From Chromera velia (Eukaryota; Sar; Chromeraceae): 24,578 bases of DNA. This document shows, piece by piece, positions 19,501 through 24,578 of this stretch. Position 1 is the first letter of the stretch; the number at the start of each line of letters is the position of its first letter. The stretch is from positions 1 through 24,578 of the forward strand of contig JAHBMJ010005514.1 of the NCBI GenBank assembly GCA_018398765.1, in the 5' to 3' direction. Below the pieces are notes generated by a model, which worked only from the letters and a program-made list of their open reading frames with translations, made no database searches and was not told where the DNA came from. The position numbers were made by a program, and so were the translations under genes.

Positions 19501-22500
19501 GCTTCAGTCCCCTACTCACCATCTCCCCCTCTCGCCTTCCCCCTTTCCCCCCTCCTTCTCCACCGTCCCCCCCCCCAACCCCAACCCAGTCTAGAAGAAT
19601 CCTCAGACTAGGAGGGGGGACACCCATCAAGACGCGAGAGGTTATCGAGAGGAAGTCAGCAACTCGGAGCAGGTCAGAAACTTGCTGCATGCAGAGATCA
19701 GAAGAGGAACACAAACAAAAAGGGAGGGAACGTTCGAAAGCCTATCTATGTTCATGCATGCGGGAGGGAAACTACAGAAAGAAAAAAGTTTCCTTCGTCA
19801 TCCCGATGACATACGCCATTGGCCTTTCTCTCTTTCTTTCCTGCTGTTTTGCTTTCTTTGCCTTCTGTATTTGTGGGCAAACAAACAGGCGAATGGGAGC
19901 GGGGGAGGAAAGGAGGAAAAGGAGGGGGGCGCCAAAAAAGTGACAAACGTGATGTGGACACAAACAAGCATCATGATGATTGAATCCTCTCACTCGAGAC
20001 TCACCCGTGAGTCGACCGGAAGGGGGTCAGAGGGTGGAAGTCTGAGAGGGGTTATTGCGAGTGGGGAATCTTTAGTTCCACTCTCTTCCTCCTTCACCCC
20101 CTCTCCCGAAATGTCATTTCGCTTCCGTTTGCCCCCCCCCTTTCTACTCGGATCGGTGCCTACTTCTTCCTTCACTGCCTTTTTCTTTTTTCTACTCACA
20201 CCCAAGCATCCTTCGCCCCCTTCTTCTTCATCCTGCTCATTGTCCATCCCCAACGGTCGTTTTCGTTTCTTTTTTTGAAGAAGAACTGAAGAAGCGACTA
20301 CACCTGCACCTGCAGCTGCAGATGCACCGAAGTGGGATTCTCTCCTCTTGCTCAAGGGGACGCCATCTCCGTCACTCTCTGCCTCTTCTTCGCTTTGACT
20401 ATCCACACACACCAAAGGAGGCGGCGCGCTGCCTGTAGGTGCCCACCGACCGCCCGACTTTGCCTTAGCAGAAACACCCCCCCGTCTCCTCTTCTGCCCC
20501 CCTCTCCCTCTCTTTTCCAGTCCGAGAGCTTTGAGTTCTCTTTCTCTTTCTTCATTTTCGCGTGCGTCGTCGCTGCCGATTTCGGCCAGAAGATCCGCAG
20601 TCTCGTCTTTGTCTTTGAATTCCCCCTCTTCTCCTGCCCCCGCCTTTTCGGATGATCGGCCCTTCCCTCTCCCCCCTCTCATGCCCCCGCCCCCACGCCC
20701 CCCCCGTCCCCCCATCCCGCCCCTTCTCTTCGGGGGCACGGCCGCCATCATGTCATTGGCCGCCACATACACAGGCTGCCCGTCTTGTTGCGACGCCGAC
20801 CCCTGTGCTTGTGCAGCGGGTATCCACATAGGTCGCTCCATAAACCCAGCAGGAGCAGGAGCGGGAGCGGCGGGCACCAGTGTCGGGCCACCGGCCGAGG
20901 GGTAAAGCGCCCCCACATGAGGGGGGAACGCCCCTCCCCCCCCGGGTGGTGCACTCATCTGCATCATGTGTGCAGGCGGATGTTGCTGCATGGCTGCTGC
21001 TGCTGCTGCTGGGTGTTGGAGGAGGAAGGGGGGGGGAATCCCCTGATGGGGTTGGGCGAGAATGGGGAAAAGGGGAAAGGAGCCGGGGGGGCATGCGGGA
21101 AACATCATGGGGTTGTTTGGGAAGGGAGGAGGGGGGAGTTGTACTGGGTGTGCTGCAGATAGGGAGGACGAAGTGGACCCCAGAAGAGGATTCTGCGCAG
21201 TGGCATCGGAAGGTCTCTCGCCTTCCTCCGTCTCTGCACTCTTCTCTCCAGCTTCTATCTTGACTTCTGCCCACGTCTCGCCCTTAGTTTCCCTTTCCCC
21301 TTCCTCTTGCATCCGTTGGAGATTCAAAAGAGGAATGGAGGCATGGGGCAGAAAGGTGGAGTACACATGGCGTAGGGTGTTCAGAAAAGGGTCTCGAGGT
21401 TCGGGTAGATCTTTCCAAGATCGTGCGTCTGGGTGTGTCTCTCCTGGCTGTGGCTGAAATCCGGGGGGGATGCCTCCGTCTCTGTGTTGGGAGATCTCTA
21501 TGCGAGGAAGAGGGCGTGGGTAAGAAGAAAAATTGCCCCCATGCGGAAAGAGAAAACCCATCTGGGCAAGGGGAGGGGAGACGGGGGGAGGGGGTGACAC
21601 CATACGGTGGTGTCTAGGGTCAAAACAAAGAGAGGCGTTCTCTCCTCCCACTGGCACATCGCCTCCTTGTTTCTCTCCATATGCTCCTGCTCCTGTCTCC
21701 TCTGGCATCATGGGGTTCGATTCCGCACCCTTCTTCTTCCTCGACATGGTCGTTAACTTCGATTGGCTTCGAGCAGATTGGCTCGTGGGGGTGGGCACGC
21801 AGGATGAAGGTCTCGAAAGTTCGTTGCCTCGTCTGCTGCTGTACGGAGGGAGAACGTTTTCGGTTTTGGGGATTTTTTCCTTCAACACTTGATCCCATCT
21901 GCGTGTGATGCGCATGCTGAATGCCTCAGGGGTCGGGGGGATGGCCAACAGATTCTTCAACTCCTCCTCTGAAGGGGAGGTATGGGAGGTCCCGTCAGGC
22001 TGATTTGTGGGTTTATTTGGTTGGAGGAGTGAGGAATCACAAACGTGCCTTTCTTTGATGAGGGCGGTCAGAGAGGCCTGGTGGGTTTGTTTGAGAAAAG
22101 AGAGAAGCTGTTCATCCTTCTTCACCAGCTGCTCCTGTGGAGATGAGGAGGACCGACTGCTTCTCTTCTTCAATCGATGGGAAACAAAGGCGATGCGTCG
22201 TCGAGTCTCGAAGAGGCCCAGAAAAAGAGAGCACAGTCGAGAGAGAGACTCACAAATTTTTGTTGACAAATCATGACCCTCGCCGTCCCCCCCCGTTAGA
22301 GGAAGGGGAACGCCAACGGGGGTAAAAAAAGGGATCCGCGGATCCATTTCGGAGCACTGCCACTGGGCCCATGCAGATGCAGATGCTGTGGGGTCCTCCG
22401 AAGGACTTGCCGCAGGAGGAAAGGGGGGGTCCCCGATCCACGAAACCATACTGGGGGCTTCCTCTTCTTTTTCTTTCTGTCCTTTCTCTTCCTCTTTCTC

Positions 22501-22772
22501 GTGATTCATATCCCCCGTCTTTCCTTCCTTGTCCCTCTCTGCATTCTCTCCGGTCTCTTCGGCCTTCTCTTTGCGTTGAGCATCTTGCACCATTGCGCGC
22601 AGATAGAGATCTTCTGCTATCAGCTTCGACACTTTTCGTTTCAAGCAGAAGGGCAGACTCCGGAGGTAGGACCGGACAGACAGAGGGAGACACTGAAGAA
22701 TTTCCCAACGCTCACGCCCGGTCAGATCTGAAAAGGAAGCCAGCCGAGTCTGCACACGCATGCGCGCGCGCG

Positions 22773-22821
<49 letters not shown>

Positions 22822-23420
22822 CGTCAAAGGCCAAAAGGAACCCATGTCGATGCACAATTTTCATACGTCACGCTAACCACATGCAGAAAGAGACAGAGAG
22901 AGAGAGAGAGAGCGGGGGAAGGGGAGAGAGAGAGAGATGCCGCAAAGCCGGAAGAAAAACAGCAACTGTTTGGAGTGATGATGCGCGGTCTGTTCTGGAA
23001 GCGGAAGGCAAAGTGCCTGTGCATGGTCTTCTTCAGAGGGTGACATTCAACACCACAAACACCAAACGAAAAAGACAGAAAGGACCGTGAAGATTCCCTT
23101 CCTGATGCCTCAAATCCATCTGCCACCGTCCACACCCTTACACCCCCACGTCACTGACCTCTATCGGGAGTGTCTCTATGGCTTCTTTCAGTTCTCTCGG
23201 AGTGCTCCTCTCAGAGTTCCCCTCTGTTCCATTCTGCTGCTGCCCAGAAGCAGAGGAGGAAGAAGAGAGGGGCGCATCCCTACTTCTGTCCCCTTCCCCC
23301 CCTGTCTTCCCTCCTCCCTTCTCCATCCCCTCACCTTGCCCCCCCTCTTCCTCCCTGTCAGAAGGGCCACCGAGACTTTCTGGGTACTCCCAGACAGGCC
23401 TCATGGGAAAGCCGCGAACG
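10277..23420 (-). CDS. large DDT-WHIM chromatin-remodelling subunit (ACF1/WSTF/RLT-like), 12 exons, 5' end incomplete
   Basis: Join on the - strand, 5'->3': 23420-23159, 22749-20005, 19684-19520, 19259-19195, 18958-18853, 17999-17866, 17430-17385, 16902-16840, 16468-15658, 15397-15324, 15001-12816, 12440-10277. All 11 junctions agree in phase and the sum gives 2,939 codons plus TAA. Numbering from the first full codon: residues 1-1002 are mostly disordered; a DDT-like domain is at about 1003-1120 (DFLSITSRVLMGVP, NPLTWPFEAADVRQSL); a WHIM1-like helical region at about 1130-1195 (SDRLVLLSALVEICVETP); a WHIM2 motif LGRDRRGDAFW at about 1508-1518. In characterised proteins DDT-WHIM modules bind the ISWI ATPase and linker DNA/nucleosome spacing machinery, so a nuclear nucleosome-spacing role is inferred. 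No PHD finger or bromodomain is seen in the window. The start codon lies beyond the duplicated region or outside the window. Confidence 0.8.
12441..12815 (-). other. intron C-B
   Basis: The 375-nt phase-2 intron runs from GTCAGT to a pyrimidine-rich end CTGTGTGCAG. An 82-codon + strand open frame inside it (12522-12770, Lys/Arg-rich) has no recognisable feature and is not called. Confidence 0.7.
12816..15001 (-). CDS. exon C: WHIM2 motif and long linker
   Basis: Acceptor GCGTGCAG, donor GAATG|GTCAGT; phase 0 to phase 2. Near its start is EWQPLGRDRRGDAFW, matching the WHIM2/WSD signature 'PLGrDR.G..YW', followed by a DPDLLFLEH strand-like segment and a helix. Then comes charged linker, an ordered patch (LVALISQGLSRQNESERILL), an RGG-type patch GRGRGGRGRG, and further helical segments (REMREEIEG; RNERSKLVLIRRRVLEKFQR). 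Upstream in-frame residues before 15001 belong to the intron. Confidence 0.82.
15002..15323 (-). other. intron D-C
   Basis: The 322-nt phase-0 intron has donor GTGAGTGAAGTGAAGTG (a repeat-like donor) and acceptor GCGTGCAG. Nothing else was seen. Confidence 0.7.
15324..15397 (-). CDS. exon D of the DDT-WHIM gene (74 nt)
   Basis: Acceptor CAATGCAG, donor CAATT|GTGAGT. The phase-1 start completes a Glu codon with exon E and the end is phase 0. It encodes LETLQEYHARVSEYVDAKCR, a likely helix just upstream of WHIM2. Confidence 0.75.
15614..15651. repeat. (GA)n microsatellite next to the exon E donor
   Basis: It lies six bases inside the intron that follows exon E; on the sense strand it reads (CT)n immediately after GTTGGT. 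Confidence 0.9.
15658..16468 (-). CDS. exon E of the DDT-WHIM gene (270 codons)
   Basis: The acceptor GGTGCAG follows a (CT)n(GT)n compound microsatellite; the donor is GATG|GTTGGT. Phase 0 to phase 1. It starts with a helical LILPLFKRLGFEELRQAM, then Glu/Gly/Lys-rich disordered sequence, then a more ordered end (LKIDRRRFAIRNP; HLKKLMNLRVSGRAPTFAIL). This forms the long spacer between WHIM1 and WHIM2. Frames running into the flanking (GA)n and (CA)n repeats are intronic. Confidence 0.78.
16475..16544. repeat. (CA)n(GA)n microsatellite forming the exon E acceptor tract
   Basis: On the sense (-) strand this reads (CT)n then (GT)n and ends GGTGCAG at the exon E boundary, so it takes the place of a polypyrimidine tract. 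Confidence 0.9.
16783..16948. repeat. (CTCA)n and (AAAG)n repeats flanking exon F
   Basis: The CTCA repeat (16783-16840) supplies the donor of exon F as (GTGA)n on the sense strand. The AAAG repeat (about 16917-16944) supplies its pyrimidine tract as (CTTT)n. Confidence 0.85.
16840..16902 (-). CDS. exon F: helical linker after WHIM1 (63 nt)
   Basis: The acceptor is TTCTTGCAG after a (CTTT)n tract, the donor AGA|GTGAGTGAGTGAG. Phase 0-0, 21 codons: IVQAEETRMRDVLEPKIMNA, a charged helix. The donor lies at the edge of a GTGA tetranucleotide repeat, so several identical GTGAGT sites follow in the intron. Confidence 0.72.
16949..17384 (-). other. intron I-F, remainder
   Basis: This is the remainder of the phase-0 intron that spans 16903-17384. 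No further exon, gene or repeat was seen. Confidence 0.6.
17385..17430 (-). CDS. exon I: WHIM1 continuation (46-nt micro-exon)
   Basis: Acceptor GTGTGCGCAG, donor AAAG|GTCAGG. The phase-2 start completes an Arg codon with exon J and the end is phase 0. It encodes ALMSFQQTRLRSLRK, a basic helix continuing the WHIM1 region. The size is small, but phase and context agree on both sides. Confidence 0.7.
17431..17865 (-). other. intron J-I
   Basis: The phase-2 intron spans 17431-17865, donor GTCAGC. It contains a poly(C) run near 17745 and a decoy exon-like stretch (see rejected items). Confidence 0.65.
17866..17999 (-). CDS. exon J: WHIM1-like region
   Basis: Acceptor CTTCATGCAG is preceded by a T-rich tract and a TTAGTTAAT branch-like site. 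Donor TTCAG|GTCAGC ends the exon in phase 2; it starts in phase 0. It encodes KKPIREVIRKLES, then SDRLVLLSALVEICVETPVF, the 'Kl.lL..L.d..l.t' pattern of WHIM1 that follows DDT in ISWI partners. Confidence 0.8.
18000..18852 (-). other. intron K-J
   Basis: The 853-nt phase-0 intron runs from GTAGGA to CTTCATGCAG. Its main content is the ACTC repeat array (18316-18470) and a GCATGGAT-type short repeat near 18533-18556. No additional exon is needed, since K and J join in phase. Confidence 0.65.
18316..18470. repeat. interrupted (ACTC)n array, about 155 bp
   Basis: Tetranucleotide ACTC units are interspersed with ACTCCCTC and AGTCCCTC variants. On the sense strand of the surrounding gene it reads GAGTGAGT, giving many perfect GTGAGT sites. 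Confidence 0.9.
18853..18958 (-). CDS. exon K: end of the DDT domain
   Basis: Acceptor GCGCGCAG, donor GGGG|GTAGGA; phase 2 to phase 0, 106 nt. It encodes NPLTWPFEAADVRQSL, closely resembling the 'lNplTWpE.lRq.L' signature that closes the DDT region in plant RLT and animal BAZ proteins. This is one of the two strongest family clues in the gene. Confidence 0.78.
19195..19259 (-). CDS. exon L: DDT domain, third-helix region
   Basis: The acceptor is CGTGTGCAG after a pyrimidine tract and the donor is GGAAG|GTAGCT. The 65 nt start in phase 0 and end in phase 2. The sequence PPLFHWTVICLLRAASKG resembles the 'L..lh..LLra' helix of DDT domains. An upstream AG at about 19309 was considered, but its frame does not join exon M. 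Confidence 0.72.
19520..19684 (-). CDS. exon M: start of the DDT domain
   Basis: Acceptor GCATGCAG and donor GATG|GTGAGT frame a phase 0-0 exon of 55 codons. The segment SDLLRVADFLSITSRVL, then PPPSLRILLDWV, fits the first helices of the DDT domain (consensus of the type LL.vweFL..F...L.l.....le.L). A Gly/Glu/Lys-rich insertion follows at the 3' end, which is unusual inside this domain. Confidence 0.78.
20005..22749 (-). CDS. exon G of the DDT-WHIM gene (915 codons)
   Basis: The acceptor is GTGTGCAG after a (CT)n(GT)n tract and the donor is CGG|GTGAGT; both are phase 0 and the length is exactly 915 codons. The N-terminal about 50 residues look folded (DLTGRERWEILQCLPLSVRS and a following helix) but match no family I can name. 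The rest is long disordered sequence: Lys/Glu-rich, then Pro/Ala/Met/His-rich with an HPAAAAAAMQQHPP stretch (around 21000), an RGG patch (about 20660-20740), several KKRKR-type basic clusters, and a Glu/Lys-rich end. Reading on past the donor hits TGA at once. The frame extends upstream through the microsatellite only by accident. Confidence 0.8.
22750..23158 (-). other. intron H-G with compound microsatellites
   Basis: The 409-nt phase-0 intron runs from GTCAGT to GTGTGCAG. It includes the alternating CG/CA/GA tract at 22762-22819 adjoining the acceptor (CT, then GT, then GC on the sense strand) and more GA repeats at 22887-22938. Confidence 0.75.
23159..23420 (-). CDS. exon H of the DDT-WHIM gene
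   Basis: Acceptor GCTGCAG precedes 23420 and donor GAG|GTCAGT follows 23159. It starts in phase 2 and ends in phase 0, compatible with exon G. The 262 nt encode 87 full codons: a VRGFPMRPVWEYPESLGG start, then Glu/Gly/Ser-rich disordered sequence, then a possible amphipathic helix (RELKEAIETLPIE). An almost identical copy lies at 23825-24086. Because 262 is not a multiple of 3, only one copy can be used in a continuous frame. Confidence 0.7.
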
Positions 23421-23608
23421 CTGCAGCAACGCAAAAGACAGGGAGATACCAAAATGTTAGAAGCCCTTTTTTTCCCATCAAAGTTGAAGGAAAGATCAAC
23501 CACGCACGCCTCAGGTTATGCACACAGAAGACTAGTGGTGTGACAACGAAAAGAAAAGCCTCCCTCCCTCTGTTAGAGAGTACCAAAAAACGAAAACACA
23601 CTCACCCA

Positions 23609-23645
<37 letters not shown>

Positions 23646-23824
23646 CAGCCCACGACGGTTGCATCAATCAATCAGTTTCCATCCACATCCCCCCCCCCTA
23701 GTTTTCTTTCTGTNAACACCACAAACACCAAACGAAAAAGACAGAAAGGACCGTGAAGATTCCCTTCCTGATGCCTCAAATCCATCTGCCACCGTCCACA
23801 CCCTTACACCCCCACGTCACTGAC

Positions 23825-24086
23825 CTCTATCGGGAGTGTCTCTATGGCTTCTTTCAGTTCTCTCGGAGTGCTCCTCTCAGAGTTCCCCTCTGTTCCATTC
23901 TGCTGCTGCCCAGAAGCAGAGGAGGAAGAAGAGAGGGGCGCATCCCTACTTCTGTCCCCTTCCCCCCCTGTCTTCCCTCCTCCCTTCTCCATCCCCTCAC
24001 CTTGCCCCCCCTCTTCCTCCCTGTCAGAAGGGCCACCGAGACTTTCTGGGTACTCCCAGACAGGCCTCATGGGAAAGCCGCGAACG
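23825..24086 (-). CDS. second copy of exon H (probably an assembly duplicate)
   Basis: It has the same acceptor, donor and coding sequence as 23159-23420. If both copies were spliced in, the phase-0 end of this one would meet the phase-2 start of the other and break the frame, so at most one is used. Confidence 0.5.
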
Positions 24087-24274
24087 CTGCAGCAACGCAA
24101 AAGACAGGGAGATACCAAAATGTTAGAAGCCCTTTTTTTCCCATCAAAGTTGAAGGAAAGATCAACCACGCACGCCTCAGGTTATGCACACAGAAGACTA
24201 GTGGTGTGACAACGAAAAGAAAAGCCTCCCTCCCTCTGTTAGAGAGTACCAAAAAACGAAAACACACTCACCCA

Positions 24275-24327
<53 letters not shown>

Positions 24328-24395
24328 CAGCCCACGACGGTTGCATCAATCAATCAGTTTCCATCCACATCCCCCCCCCCTAGTTTTCTTTCTGT

Positions 24396-24578
24396 TTTCC
24401 TCACCCACCCCTCACGTCAAGCAGCCTTGAGGCTGCAAGTGGACATGCAGCGATCGACCGGTCAAACAGCAGCCAGAAAGGGAGCCACAAAAAGCGAGCG
24501 AGCAGTCAAGGAACCACGGACCACACAACGAATGCAGAAAGAAACCCCCCCCCCCCACAAACCCACCTGAGTTCCTTC
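24396..24578. other. right-edge sequence, probable intron with possible upstream exon end
   Basis: This is intron-like sequence with a poly(C) run. On the - strand, CTCAG|GTGGGT at 24567/24566 would be a good donor ending an exon that begins beyond the window. A phase-2 end there would fit exon H, but only 12 exon bases are visible. Confidence 0.25.

Larger units (their letters stand above)
23049..24395. repeat. 665/681-bp near-perfect direct duplication split by one N
   Basis: 23049-23713 and 23715-24395 appear identical except that the second copy's CA microsatellite is about 16 bp (8 units) longer. A single N at 23714 separates them, exactly where the first copy ends and the second begins. 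This is the expected signature of two contigs with the same end sequence abutted instead of merged. Confidence 0.95.

Overview
The window looks like nuclear DNA of an intron-rich protist. Genes are split by spliceosomal introns, the predicted proteins are full of low-complexity runs, microsatellites are dense, and gene-rich DNA of moderate to high GC alternates with AT-rich transposon-bearing DNA. My best guess is a chromerid-like or other free-living alveolate; that is an inference from style, not a demonstrated identity. No bacterial operons, rRNA, tRNA or CRISPR arrays are seen.

Layout. (1) 1-2988, + strand: the 3' part of a gene with two supported exons (326-1601 and 2167-2988) encoding a very acidic, Ser-rich, probably nuclear protein with an RVxF-type motif. 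(2) 2989-10276: a gene-poor block between two convergent genes. It holds AT-rich DNA, a cluster of perfect GC-rich palindromes (3795-3905), a 31-bp minisatellite (4210-4494), two related MITE-like elements with terminal inverted repeats (6164-6677, and 9245-9771 with a perfect 8-bp target duplication), and between them a decayed reverse-transcriptase element (7590-9080) that keeps one reading frame but carries several nonsense codons. (3) 10277-23420, - strand: one very large gene that I could join across 12 exons (H, G, M, L, K, J, I, F, E, D, C, B in 5'->3' order). All 11 junctions agree in phase, giving 2,939 codons plus stop with the 5' end missing. It carries a DDT domain, a WHIM1-like helical region and a WHIM2-like motif, which together mark the non-catalytic partner of ISWI-type chromatin remodellers (ACF1/WSTF/Itc1/RLT-like). 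Long disordered, acidic and RGG-rich segments surround them. (4) 23049-24395: a 665/681-bp near-perfect direct duplication split by a single N. It is probably an assembly artefact, because it doubles an exon whose length is not a multiple of three.

The two genes end tail to tail with the transposon nest between their 3' ends. Across the introns read here, 13 of 14 acceptors end in GCAG (11 in TGCAG), and several splice sites are built from microsatellites. These are properties of the genome rather than of one gene.
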